From Pogonophryne albipinna (Eukaryota; Chordata; Actinopteri; Perciformes; Artedidraconidae): a DNA stretch of 64,000 nucleotides. Shown here piece after piece: positions 1-59,001 of the stretch. The number at the start of each line of letters is the position of its first letter. Positions within the stretch are counted from its first letter, which is position 1. The stretch is taken from positions 23,718,647 to 23,782,646 of the forward strand of contig CM053260.1 in assembly GCA_028583405.1 (NCBI GenBank), given 5' to 3'. Both the position numbers and the translations under genes were made by a program. The notes below the pieces were generated by a model, which was not told where the DNA came from, searched no databases, and saw only the letters and a list, made by a program, of their open reading frames with translations.

Positions 1-1185
1 ACCCCCCCATTTCTTTGACACTTTTCTTTCACTTTCACATTAAGTGTGTAACGGTCTTGTTTGTGTATTTTAAGACTTCACAGTGAATCATCTAATGTCA
101 ATTAACAACATGTCAAGGTTTTGGAATGCGGACCCAAAAGTATTACAAACAGGGAGGCAGGTGTGGGGCAGAGTCCTGCACGGGTCTGATTTTCAAGACC
201 CGCTCCTGCTTCGCACCCGCGACGTGCAATACTGAACCTGCCCCGCCACCCGCACATATTGCCAATTAGTTCCGCAAACCGACCCGATCCGTCGGCACAA
301 GATCCGCAAACCAACCCGTACCCGCATATCCTATGAGCAGTGAAAACATTTATAAACAAACAATTATTAACACACGCAGTTGCGTATTTGGCTCAAAAAG
401 CGTGGGATGTTGGTTATTTTCTCCATCTAGGATGACACCAAAAGCCTCCCAGACGTTGGATTTCGCTCTTGAGAAAGAGATATTGACAATGCTGTATTCT
501 CCGCTAGAGAGCTTCACCTCAGCCATTTCGAATGTGGCGCGCTCAGCAGCAGATTGATGCGGTGCAGAGGTTAGGAGTATGCGCGGTCCCGCGGGGGAGA
601 GGTCTGAGGATTTAAAGGGGACCTATCATGCAAAATGCACTTTTGTACGTCTTTTATACATGAATATGTGTCCCCGGTGTTCCAGGGAACTCACCAAGTG
701 TCAGAAAACACAACCCTCTCTATTTTCCTCCATACCCAAATCTCTAAAAAAGGGGCTGCAACGGATCTGATACAGACTGATCCAGATTTGAACACTTTAC
801 TGACGTCAGTAAAGTGGCGCTACGGCTATTGGTCAATTCTCCACCTATCAGGGGAATGAGAGGTTGGGCCACGGCCGGCCTTTGCTGCTCGAAAGGATGG
901 CCATATTATTTATAATGGCTGATGTCAAACAAAAAGGTTAAATAAGCTGTACAACTAAAAAGAATGTCTTGAAAATATTAAAATAAATAATAAGAAAGTG
1001 TTTCAATCACAATCAATAAAAGGCAATACAGAACTGTATAACATCTCCTGATGTCAAAATATAAAATAAATACAATGATAAATATAAAACAAAATAAAAT
1101 CTGTACCTTTAGGAGCAATGTCTAACATGTGTAATTAACTTGTGAGTGTGTGAGGCCATTATGCCTAAATAAAGGTACTCAAACT

Positions 1186-1518
1186 TTACTCTATTTTCAA
1201 GTTGTTCTTCAAAAAGATGAGTTTGTCTACGTTGTCAGTAGTGAGGGCAGATCTGGTGGCGGTAACTATGTCACCTGCCGTCGAGAAAACCCTCTCGCTG
1301 GGGACTGAGACTGACTCGGATGTGATTGAGCTGTTTGACGTGTTACCACTAGCATACCGCACCGCTGTCGAACAACGCCGACACACCGTCCTCGTCCGAT
1401 TCACAACTCGCTCCCCATCATTGTTGTAGTCCACAGGGAACCCGAAATGTTCCCACACACCTGATTTAAAAGAAGCAGGTGGGTCTTCTAGCTCCTGTGT
1501 GTTGTGTGAACTCGCCAT
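1186..1518 (-). pseudogene. Internally deleted hAT transposase (partial BED finger joined to hATC)
   Basis: A 110-codon open frame begins with a BED-type zinc-finger half (VWEHFGF near residue 22, then CRRC, VRY and GNTSN around 46-62). It passes directly into the hAT C-terminal dimerisation motif (PSERVFSTAGDIVTATRSAL, then NVDKLIFLKNN, residues 72-107). The catalytic RNase-H-like core and the BED histidines are missing, so it cannot transpose. The join keeps one reading frame. A hAT-like end reading TAGGGGTGTAACGGTATC on the minus strand lies about 250 bp upstream of this frame, near 1768. The other end of the element was not located. Confidence 0.75.
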
Positions 1519-1819
1519 AGCTACTAACTTTTCTTCTTCATGTATTGTTTTCGTTTTGTTGTGTTTTGTTCTTCATTTGTTATTTACGGGCGGCTGGCTT
1601 TTAGGCGCAATACCGCCCCCTGGATTATATATAGTGTAATACTGCCCTGAGTGACAGACTTTTTTCCCACTCGTAAAAAAAGGCGTATTCGCCGCGTGAC
1701 TGCATGTGCCGAACCGTGACGTCCGAACCGTGACGCTACGGGACGAATACGGATACCGTTACACCCCTAGTTGTTACTGTTTGAACTAACGTAGCAACGG
1801 CAGGAACTGCTTTGATAGC

Positions 1820-2018
1820 GTTTTTGAGGAGCTTTTTGATTACAGATTTGAAAACATCGTTGCTTGCTTTAAAAGTAGCACAATTCATTATGTCAAAGTA
1901 TCTAGATATCCCTGCCCTAATGCCAAAGTAACTGGCAACTGAATATGTGTCGCCGTTTGATGTCTATGTCTGGACCGCTGCGTAAAAAGGAGGGTTTCTG
2001 CCCCATTACTTCTCTTCT
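1820..2018. repeat. Unclassified repeat shared with 25760-25966
   Basis: About 200 bp is nearly the same as 25760-25966, including the stretches ATTACAGATTTGAAAACATC and TGATGTCTATGTCTGGACCG. At 25654-25932 the frame is open for 92 codons, but here it carries a stop and small deletions. Presumably this is part of an unidentified DNA transposon. Confidence 0.6.
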
Positions 2019-2440
2019 TACTTCTATAAGAATAAAACACGGAGGACGGAGATCTCTTTTTCTCCCCCTCTTCTGACAGCCCAGCAGCTGATCTCAGAGC
2101 ACGCTCCCCTCTCCTGCAGGGGGGCGTGGTCAGCTGCAGCTCACAGAATCAGCCCCCTGCAAAAACAGTGCTGGAAAGAGCAAATAGAGCAAAATGAGGC
2201 ATGGCTAAAATGCAGGATCTTTTTGGTATTTTGAAAAAAAAACTATATTTATATACTTTATAGGTATGGCCCTACAATATATTGTTCAAATATTGCATGA
2301 TAGGTGTCCTTTAAATACAATTATTATTAGGCCTATTTTAATATATTTATTATGCAACACCCGCGACCCGACCCGCATCTTCTTTGTTTTACCCAGAACC
2401 GACCCCGGATTTTTTTTTTTTTTAAATACCACCCGCGAAT

Positions 2441-3024
2441 TAGGGCTGAACGATTAATCGATTTTAAATCGAAATCGCCATTTGGAATGATGCGATTGTC
2501 AAATCGCAAAGCCTGCTATTTTTTTCTTTTTCTTGTGTGTCAGTCATCCACACCAATCAGAAGTGCTGTGCTCCACATGTACCAGCCATTGTTAACCAAT
2601 CAGAAGTGGCCCATGATAGAAGGTGATAGACAGATTGATCCTATCACCTGCCAAGTATTTTTGAAATACTTTTCCAAATGGCTTCCAATGGAGCTCTCCT
2701 AGATGGTTTGGTGAAACAAACCATCGGAGTCAGGTTAGTAATACTCCATCACATGTTTCTATTACAGGGTGAATCTGAAACTGAAGCTTGACTTTAAAGC
2801 AACCCAACGGAAGTTTCATGTAAGTTTAGTTCTTTCACTCGTAGCTCGGGCTGCGGGGGTGCTAGAGACGGGAGCACGTTGATGCAACCTTCCTAGCCGG
2901 AGATATGGCCGCATTTTACAATAAACTTCCGTTGGGTCGCTTAAAAACAAATATCGCAAATCGCAATCGCAATATCTGTCAGAAAAATCACAATTTGATT
3001 ATTTCCCCAAATTGTGCAGCCCTA
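2441..3024. mobile_element. hAT MITE, TAGGGCTG family, 8-bp TSD
   Basis: The element starts TAGGGCTGAACGATTAATCG and ends TTGTGCAGCCCTA. It is flanked by the perfect duplication CCGCGAAT at 2433-2440 and 3025-3032. The inside is rich in ATCG-type inverted words and has no transposase. It sits inside the right arm of the hAT element at 169-3080. A related copy is at 4960-5255. Confidence 0.85.
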
Positions 3025-3322
3025 CCGCGAATCACTTTTTTTGCGGGTCACCCGGGTACCCGACCCGATGCAGGACTCTGGTGTGGGGATACAAACAGAA
3101 GGCGAGCTTTTATTAAATTAAAAGCTGGTAAAACATCAACAATGGCAGGAGCAGGCGAGGAGGAACAAAAGGAAAAGTGACAAACAAACTGGGAACACTC
3201 AGGAGACACAGGAGGGCAGACCAGGGAAATCCTAGAACTGTAAACATGCGAAAACCGGAAACTATACACACAAAAGTGAACTAAAATCATGACACAACAC
3301 AGTGGAATGGAATTTTCCCTAA

Positions 3323-15966
<12,644 letters not shown>

Positions 15967-16127
15967 CCCTGACTTGTTCAACGCCCAGTGGACTAGCTGA
16001 CATGGGACTTGGACAACTGTTGGATGAACAGAAGTCTGGTGCTGGCATCACGAGCACAGCTTTATAGATATTTATTACATTCATTTTGTAATCTTTTCGT
16101 AATCAGCTTCCTTTGTCTTTTAGTATT

Positions 16128-16559
16128 TTAAAGGGGTCCTATTATGATAATTTTCAGGTTTAAATTTGTATGTTGTGCCTCTACTGTGACCTGTTCACAT
16201 GCTTTAATGTTCAAAAAGCTCTTTATTTTGCTGCAGTACCTCTTTTCACCCTCTGTCTGAAACCAGAGCCCAGTCTGCTCTGATTGGTTAGCTGGCCGGC
16301 TCCGTTGGGATTGGTTAACCGCTTAGAGATGTCCCGCTTCTTAGCCTATCACATACACTGTGCTGGAGCACTAGCTAATAGAAGTGCAGTGTTACATAGT
16401 GATGTCACTATGTTCAAGTCCAAAGGAGGCGTTTCTGGCAGTGTGGCAGGGAACTTTGGGATTTTAGCCTTTGCAGACCATTTACATGCACAAGAACCTA
16501 TTTAACACACGACTACAGGAAAGGAAAACAACCCAAAAAGCACAGTAGGGCCTCTTTAA
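16128..16559. mobile_element. TTAA-bounded MITE in the SRPK 3'UTR
   Basis: TTAAAGGGGTCCTA at 16128 is mirrored by TAGGGCCTCTTTAA ending at 16559. The core carries CACCCTCTGTCTGAAACCAG and ACCGCTTAGAGATGTCCCGC. These words recur in reverse complement at about 19020-19345, 38450-39195 and 53670-53905. The element is complete and non-coding. It lies between the stop codon and the only good poly(A) signal, so it is probably transcribed in the mRNA. Confidence 0.85.
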
Positions 16560-16658
16560 ATGTCCGTCACTTCTGATGAAGGCATAGCAATGACCAAAGA
16601 GAAGGTTTGTCTGACTCGAAAACGGCCTTGTTTTATGATCACAGCTATCTTGAATATC

Positions 16659-16664
16659 AATAAA
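16659..16664 (+). other. Poly(A) signal AATAAA, probable SRPK mRNA end
   Basis: AATAAA lies about 690 bp after the stop codon at 15966 and is the first canonical signal on this strand downstream of the gene. Confidence 0.55.
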
Positions 16665-17034
16665 CTGACATCAATTGCTTTTTCTTTCTCCTGCAGTTAT
16701 TTTTAAAACAAGACCTCACCTTCAAGAAGTGCTTGTGTGAAAGGTAGCGGTACGCCAGTCTGAAGTATGAGATGGATTTATTCAGACAGCACTCGGACAT
16801 CTTGAAGGGAAACCCCCAGGAGGAGACTGGAGAGGGTTATATTATTTAAAAAGAAAAGCAGTCTGTGTTAGTAACAACATTTTAGGTGCTTTTCAGAATT
16901 GTTTTTAATCGAAATTAAACGAATAAATGACCAGTTCAAACATCTAGACATGCACAGTAGTGGTGGTGCAACAACACTCAGAGTGAGCCTAGATAAATGC
17001 CAAGGGATCCTCAAACGTGTGTGTGTGTGTGAGA

Positions 17035-17201
17035 GTTCATGCTCTCTCAGCAGAGCACGGAGGGGGATGGAAGGAAGAAGGAGGGAGGAGTTAGTCTCAC
17101 ATGAGGGCAGGCATATGTCCGCCTCCTAGAAGCCTCACATATTTTCCTCTCACGGCGAGAGGAGGGCAGAGAAGACAGGGAGCGCCACCTGCCCTCACAT
17201 G
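17035..17201 (+). other. Possible 5'UTR exon of comt
   Basis: A purine-rich, CpG-containing stretch ends in CTCACAT|GTAAGT, a strong splice donor. The first comt coding exon has an acceptor directly before its ATG, so at least one upstream non-coding exon must exist. This is the best candidate seen by eye, but it is unproven. Confidence 0.3.
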
Positions 17202-17329
17202 TAAGTCTGATTTCTGTTCAGATTTTAAAGACAGACCCTTGAAGAAAGCACCATGTGTTATTGTCTGTCTAACCTGGTTTGTTCCTGTGTTGCACATGGG
17301 AGACCACGGCTCAGGCTGCTACTAATTCC

Positions 17330-18640
17330 TGTTTTGAGCTGGAGAGTGTGGGCACTCGTTGTGTTGTGAAACTGGCGTGAGGTGATTCAGTGCCAAACTG
17401 ACACAGCTGGTGACCCTCTTCAGTCAGGCCATTTTAGGAACAAATATATTATATCTTAAATCATGCATTTTATTTTGTGTCTTTATAAATATTTTTGTAG
17501 ATTTTTTTAAACATTTTTTTTAACATTTATATAATTACCCCTTATTTTACTTTTTTCACTTTAACTCCTATGTTTGATTTAATCTTTTTATTCTATTTTA
17601 GTTGTAAACTTTATTGGACCTTCCCACTCTAACACCCTTGTTTATACATACTTTTTAAAATAATTGTATTTTGTCATTTTATTTTATTCTACCTAAAAAT
17701 AGTAAAAATAATAACAATTTGTATATTGTTTTTGTATTCATGGATTTGTCTATACCATTTTAAAATGGAGCAACTGTCACACCCCCGGATAAATAAAGTA
17801 TTCTGCTTCTGAAATAATGAACAACTTTGAGATGTTTTGATCAACTTTATATTCCTGTTTTTTATTTAAAAATATATCCTGATGTTTTTGCATCGAGATG
17901 GGATTTTTAAATCACATGCACAGGATTCAACTTGGTAAACATCTCTCTGCACAGTGATGAGAACATGAAAAGCATGTGTTTACCAAACCATGCCAGTCTG
18001 CTCTCTGTTTGTAAATCTCTCACGGTGTGTTGGTCAGGAAGACGCCAAAGTAAAGGTTAGAGTACTGGCGCTCTCCCGCTTGTGACACACATCTGAACCC
18101 TCAGCCGGTTGCCATGCGACTCAAACTCCACATCAAAAGTAATTACCTCAAACCCTGCTGTTCTCTCACAGTTACATTATATGTGCAAGGTAATGTTTCC
18201 AGCCGTTCTCTTCACAGCTTCTCCACAGAAAGAGCCCTTGTGTGAGGATTCTGGCTGTGCCTTTCTCCCCCTTTTTTTTAATACTCCAATTCATCAACAC
18301 ATTTATTGTTTCTGTGAGTGGGCCTGTGTTGTGTGTTTACCAGCTCTAATTGCAGTGGATATGAAATGATATCGTACAGTGATACCAGCACATTGGGATG
18401 CGTGTGGGTGTGCAGTTTGGACCTGGCTGCGGCTGATAATGAAAACAGGAGCCGAGAGAGTGTATTGTACGCTGCATAGTAAACACCCATCTCATTAGCC
18501 TCACACAAAGAGAGAGGGGAGATATGAGAGCTTTCATTTATTTCCTGCAGATGTGTTGTTATTGTGTGCATCGTTTATCACAGTTTCTATAACGCATCAG
18601 TATATATAACCATGCTGAAGTCATGTTTATTTCTCTGCTT
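17330..18640. other. SRPK-comt intergenic or comt 5' intron
   Basis: A/T-rich sequence. Near 17785-17815 the words GGATAAATAAAGTATTCTGC resemble an old LINE 3' tail. Nothing else is recognised. The acceptor CTGCTTTTAG at 18635-18644 precedes the comt start exon. Confidence 0.45.
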
Positions 18641-18645
18641 TTAGG

Positions 18646-36488
<17,843 letters not shown>

Positions 36489-36566
36489 TGTTTAACCTGA
36501 AAGCTTTTCCACAGGTGCTTGTTAACCTCTTGGTTTCCCTCAGTCTGTTCTTCTAGAAGTCTTGAA

Positions 36567-36572
36567 ATTAAA
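36567..36572 (+). other. Poly(A) signal ATTAAA, probable comt mRNA end
   Basis: The common variant signal lies 79 bp after the comt stop codon. If it is used, the 3'UTR is only about 100 nt. Confidence 0.5.
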
Positions 36573-36599
36573 CATAACATGTGAAGGAATTTGTGTTGC

Positions 36600-37050
36600 G
36601 TGCTTTATTTTCTTATCACCACATGATACATTTCATATTTAATGCACTCTGCCTACATTAGTACAGCAGGCGGCAGTACTGATGCTACGTTCAAGCATCT
36701 AATTGACGGCTGCAAACTGATACAGAGCTGGGGGGGGGGGGGGGCTTCTTTTCCCAGGGTCCCAAATAAAATCAATAATAAATCTAATCCAGATGTATTC
36801 TGTGGGCACAGACCTATTTACCGCTCTGATATGCTCCACCATTGTGCCACTGTTGACAGGTGTGTGTGTGTGTGTGTGTGGGGAGAGAGTGTGTGTGGCC
36901 TGTGAGTGTGTGTCTACACGTGAATCAAATAGCTGCTCATCTAATCTCTCAAAGTGAGGGGGGGTGGGGGCTCGTGCATTTGGTTCAGCTGCATGAAAAA
37001 AAAAAGGAACGGGCTAGTCGTCCACCTAGTGCTTTCTTCACAGACGCCTG
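36600..37050. other. comt-grm6 intergenic region
   Basis: About 450 bp separates the likely comt 3' end from the first grm6 exon. It has a 14-base G run at 36731, a short GT tract near 36860, and no obvious TATA box. The grm6 promoter must lie here or just downstream. Confidence 0.4.
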
Positions 37051-37500
37051 CATGATAATCCCAATCTGTGGCCATTAGTGCACCGAGAGACCGAGCAAGG
37101 AGAGAGTTCAACAGAGAGGGGGAGAGAGAGAGGGAGAGGGGGGAGTGCCTGGACAGAGATGCACACAGAGGAAAAAGACAGAGAGAGAGAGAGAGCTTTT
37201 AAGGGATTTGGCGGTGATTTGTAGAATCTCACTGCTGTAATGTTTTGCTTTTTCCTCCACTTTTCTCGTGACACTTCACCCTGAAGAGATTTCAGTTCTT
37301 CTTCTTTAACCATTGTTTTTGTTCTGTTCTGAGTGCACGCAGCTGTCTGAGATGATAAAGGATTTACTTTTGGCGGTGAGAGGAGAGCCTTGCCTCTAGA
37401 TATTTATATATATAATCACATTTAGGACCATGGATGGGAGGCCTGTTGGGAAAACGCATGTGATGGATACAATCAAGAGCGGTGGATGAAGAATGGGCAG
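37050..37500 (+). promoter_or_regulatory. grm6: grm6 5'UTR exon 1 (start approximate)
   Basis: The purine-rich sequence (AGAGAGGGGGAGAG words) ends in GGGCAG|GTAAGA at 37500, a strong donor. The next acceptor, CTGCCCTCAG ending at 39335, leads into the exon holding the grm6 start codon. The transcription start is not visible, so the left edge is a guess. A short upstream ORF lies at 37430-37489. Confidence 0.5.
37430..37489 (+). promoter_or_regulatory. Upstream ORF in grm6 5'UTR
   Basis: ATG at 37430 in the context ACCATGG (close to the Kozak consensus) opens a 19-codon frame (MDGRPVGKTHVMDTIKSGG) that stops at 37487-37489, before the exon ends. If this exon is used, the uORF would be expected to lower initiation at the main ATG. 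Confidence 0.45.
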
Positions 37501-38445
37501 GTAAGAAGTAGTTTGATATGTTTAAATGTATTTTCAGGAAATGTCTGTACTTGCAGGTTGGATGTGAACGTGTTGTCTGCAGGCGTTTAAGCAGATTTTT
37601 ACTCTTATTTAGAAAATCTTTTCAGCAAATTTCCATCAATCCAATTAATATTTTAAGTGTTAAGCATGCACATTATTCATTCATTCATATTTTATATTTC
37701 GATTTAATACTAAAAATAAAAAATGAATGATTTTATTCTGTCTGGAAATATTACATAAAATGTCACTCTTGATATTTTCATTCCACAGTCTGTGGGATCT
37801 CTGTTTTGTAGGTTTTTGAAATGGTCCTCATGCAGATCAAATGAACCTGCCCCAGCCTCTGGAGCATGAAATGCTGCGATGGCTCAGTTGATGTTTTCTG
37901 TTTTGCAACATTTATAGTGTTTTCCATCATGGTCTCTCAGCTCTCTGTGATAAAAGCATCCCATATTCACTCAGTGTCATCCTGCATGCTGTCTCACGTC
38001 TTCTCCTCAGCTGCAGCCTTCTTTAAGGATGAATACATGTGGAGCTTAAATCCTGTCTTTTCTTCTTTTTTACAAATCTTTTAGAAGGTTTTCTGCATTT
38101 ATACTCTGTTTCCTGATATTGACCATTTTAACATTTACATGCAATCTTCAAAAAGCCCAAAGAACTGAAAACTCTGAGTTTCAAACCAGTCGTGCAAAAT
38201 AAAAAGATAATGGGTCTCATGTATAAAGCATTAAACCATCACATTTCCTCTCATTTTTGTTTTATACCCTGGATTTATTGAAATGTCTTCAGTGCCAATC
38301 TTTTTTTTGCCTCAACAAAAAAGTGAGATAACATATAAAAGAAAATACGTCACATTGACATATCTTCAATAATTGGACCCAAATAAAAGTAATTTGATTG
38401 AGTTATTGATTTATCCAGCTTCCAGCCTAAAGGGTAAACTTAAAA

Positions 38446-39195
38446 GGGCCCTGTTATGCGTTTTGGGGTTGTCCCTTTCCTTATGTGTGATATATAGGTT
38501 TCTATGCATGTAAATGGTCTGCAAAGGCTAAAATCCCAGCTTCTCTCCCACACACTCTTCCCCCCCCCCGCCTGAAACACCTCTGTTGGACTCCATTGTG
38601 TACTTCTATGTAACACTCACGCTTCTTTTGGCCACACATTGGGTGTTTCTCAATGTCGAGGAAACTTCCTTGGTAGGACATGTCTTCCGAGTCACTTGCT
38701 TCAGAAGCGAGGCCTCGGAAAATGAAGAATGATGGAACAGGCTAACAGGCGTGCAGGTGTGCGTCATATGCGAGGCCCCGGTAGAATTTGGAACATTTGG
38801 AAATTGGTCCATGCGCAAAGCATTGTGGGGATTTTAAGACCTGCGGAGTCTACACATGTGCAGCCTCGAAATTTCCCGCTACGAAGTACGCCGGCCTCGG
38901 TAGAATTCCAAGTATCCTTGACATTGGAACAGTCCTTCGGCGGCACTCGATGACATAGTATGCTTGAAATAGTGGCTCTGGAGCAGCCTTCCTCGACATT
39001 GAGAAGCACCCATTGTCTGGATAGGCTAAGGGGCGGGACATCTCTAAGCGGTTAACCAATCCCAACGGAGCCGCTCAGATAACCAATTAGAGCAGACTGG
39101 GCTCTGGTTTCAGACAGAGGGTGAAAAGAGGTGCTGCAGCACAGGCAGTATGAGAACAATAAAGACCTTTCTGAATATTAAAGCATGTCACAGTA
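38446..39195. mobile_element. MITE of the 16128 family, interrupted by another element
   Basis: It begins TTAAAAGGGCCCTGTTATGC and ends near TTAAAGCATGTCACAGTAG. The core words (GGGCGGGACATCTCTAAGCG, CTCTGGTTTCAGACAGAGGG) are the reverse complement of 16128-16559. It is split at 38642-39010 and lies about 140 bp before the first coding exon of grm6. Confidence 0.7.
38642..39010. mobile_element. Nested DNA element, 369 bp, about 22-bp inverted ends
   Basis: GGTGTTTCTCAATGTCGAGG at the left and CCTCGACATTGAGAAGCACC at the right are almost perfect complements. CATTG flanks both sides (38637-38641 and 39011-39015), suggesting a 5-bp target duplication. The superfamily is uncertain. Confidence 0.75.
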
Positions 39196-39391
39196 GAGGC
39201 ACGAAATACAAATGTGAATGTATCTAGTAATGTCGTTTGCAATAGTCGTTTGACCATTTGTAGATTTCTTGTTTAAAAATAAATAAACACTAGCTGATAT
39301 TCTGATGAGAGGCTAATCAGTCTTTCTGCCCTCAGGTGTCAAAGGTAGAGGGAGTGGCCCGGTGCTGTCAGTCCGTCTGTCGGTCATCATC

Positions 39392-57338
<17,947 letters not shown>

Positions 57339-58560
57339 AAAACATAAGAAAAAACTCCATATTTGTATCACCTCAAGTCACAAGCCCACACTGACAGCTG
57401 ATGATAAAAGAATATACTTTAGCTTTGGCTTGATTGTTTGTTCCACTTTCCCTTTACTATGGACTGAAATACCAGCGAAGACGTTCCTGGATGTTGTTTC
57501 TTTTCACACTTATTTAGATAACTCAGATCTAAATATGGAATAAGGCACAAAAAGGAAACGTTACGGTACACTCAAAGGAGAACTGGAGGGACGGTGATCT
57601 GTCCTGAATATGATTTTCAATTGAAAGCTACATTCACATAAACGTCTCAACTTGACAAGGAGATGTGTTAGTTTTAGCTTTCCCTGGGAAATGCCGTTTA
57701 GGAAAAAGAAGTTTAAATGGCGACCTTTGCCCTATAGGATGCTCATCCACGGTGAGTCCCTTGGGGTCGATGGAGCATTGTTTACGGCTCCAGAAGCACT
57801 GCATGGATCGTGTTTTATGTGTACATGAATGTTTTGAAATATTGTTTTGTACGGAGTGTCGTGACTATTTCTTCTGATTGCACCGGAAGGAACCGGCTTT
57901 TAAAATGTCCCCTTTCTATTTCTGATGATTGAGTCCCATGGGGAGGGCGTAATGAAACACTTTAGTATAATCACCCACAGCGGAACCATTCGACGTCCAA
58001 TCACAAATACAACAAAGCGTTTTACTTAATTAGTTTGATGTATGCAATTATTAGAGTACAAGCTGGCTTTTACAGTGGAAACAGGATAGTGATTAGAGCA
58101 GGATATTTACCTGTACTTTTGACTTCTCTGCAGTGTCAAACAATGTTTGGCATTTCCCTTTATTGTTTGTCTAAAATATCAAGCCGTGTCCTTGAAGGCA
58201 AAATGCCAAAATAATAGACAAGCTACCGTTTTGTTCATGCATGGGAACCTGGTCAGAAAACTTGCTTTGTACAATGGAATGTTCTTATTTCTGCAAACAA
58301 AAGTAATTTCACAACAGTCCCTTATTTGCCAGGATATGATTTGCAGTGTGCTTTTTTGTTACTTTTTCAGAACTCAGGTTTTACTGAAGGTGTTTAAGAT
58401 GTTGAGGATTTCCTTCTGTAATGGTTTCAGCAGTTAACAACAATACATTCACTGTTCTGAGAAAACACCGTCTGTAAGGCCCTCTGCAGGAGAAGTACTG
58501 TGGCTACAAGCACAGTCAAGAGGGAATTGTTTGTAGACCCCACACAAACCTTAATAAAAA
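57339..58560 (+). other. grm6: grm6 3'UTR with AATAAA at 58553
   Basis: No canonical signal was seen between the stop codon and AATAAA at 58553-58558, giving a 3'UTR of about 1.2 kb. Several short open frames here have no family resemblance. Confidence 0.5.
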
Positions 58561-58569
58561 AAAATATTG

Positions 58570-58575
58570 TTTATT
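58570..58575 (-). other. Poly(A) signal AATAAA on the minus strand, probable traip mRNA end
   Basis: TTTATT on the plus strand at 58570-58575 reads AATAAA on the minus strand, about 430 bp after the traip stop codon at 59002. It faces the grm6 signal at 58553-58558. Confidence 0.45.
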
Positions 58576-59001
58576 ATTCGAGTTGGTTTTCATTCGAAAA
58601 AAACATGTCAAGTAAAAAGAATCTCAGTATATACACATGTTGGTGTTTTAAATACAAATAAGTGAAGTCAACAGATGCATTGTGAACAACATCCCGACGG
58701 TTTGCAAATAAGTCAATTTGCCACAAAGAAAGAAGAAGAAAAGCAGGACAAGGTGTCCACATACGTCTCAATCTACACATGTACAGCATGTGTTGATGTG
58801 ACCAATCAGCATCTGTAGTCCAGTGGGAGGTCAGTCACTGCTTTTGAAGGAAGTTTGATGAGAGAGTCCCGTTTGGTGCTGGGAGGCAGAACCGCTGCCC
58901 GGCTGGCTCTGTGTGCCAGCGGAGAACAAACATGCTTCATCTCACAGCAGCAGCGTTATGATGACCTCCGACCCCACGACCGGGGAAGGAGAGGTCGACT
59001 C

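Larger units (their letters stand above)
612..2314. mobile_element. TTAA-bounded MITE-like element carrying internal insertions
   Basis: The ends are inverted: TTAAAGGGGACCTATCATG at 612 and CATGATAGGTGTCCTTTAA ending at 2314, giving a TTAA target duplication. The first 60 bases resemble the start of the element at 60431 (ATG-CAAA-CACTT, then CAT-ATGTGTCCCC), so both belong to one family. The inside contains a hAT transposase remnant (1186-1518) and a segment shared with 25760-25966. TTAA targets are used by piggyBac and Kolobok groups; which one mobilised this family cannot be told here. Confidence 0.7.
169..3080. mobile_element. hAT-type element with nested insertions and perfect 8-bp TSD
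   Basis: The left end CAGAGTCCTGCA at 169 is mirrored by TGCAGGACTCTG ending at 3080. The 8-bp target-site duplication GTGTGGGG lies at 161-168 and again at 3081-3088. An 8-bp duplication with CAG-starting ends is the hAT signature. The sub-terminal sequence is rich in short CCCG-type repeats on both sides. Its interior is occupied by a TTAA element (612-2314) and a second hAT MITE (2441-3024), so the original element was much shorter. No intact transposase of its own is visible. Confidence 0.85.
111..3294. mobile_element. Old DNA-transposon remnant split by a hAT insertion
   Basis: The flanks of the hAT element at 169-3080 read as one continuous repeat once the insertion is removed. The outer ends look like short inverted repeats: TGTCAAGGTTTT at 111 and AAAATCATGACA ending at 3294. 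There is no coding potential. The family is not identified, and the element call rests only on the short inverted ends and the continuity of the flanks. Confidence 0.35.

Noticed and set aside
58800..58935. Alternative traip C-terminus (frame ending in DLPLDYRC)
   Set aside because: It lies after the in-phase stop at 59002 in the 3'UTR, and its only possible acceptors are weak. The terminal exon at 59002-59109 already aligns with TRAIP.
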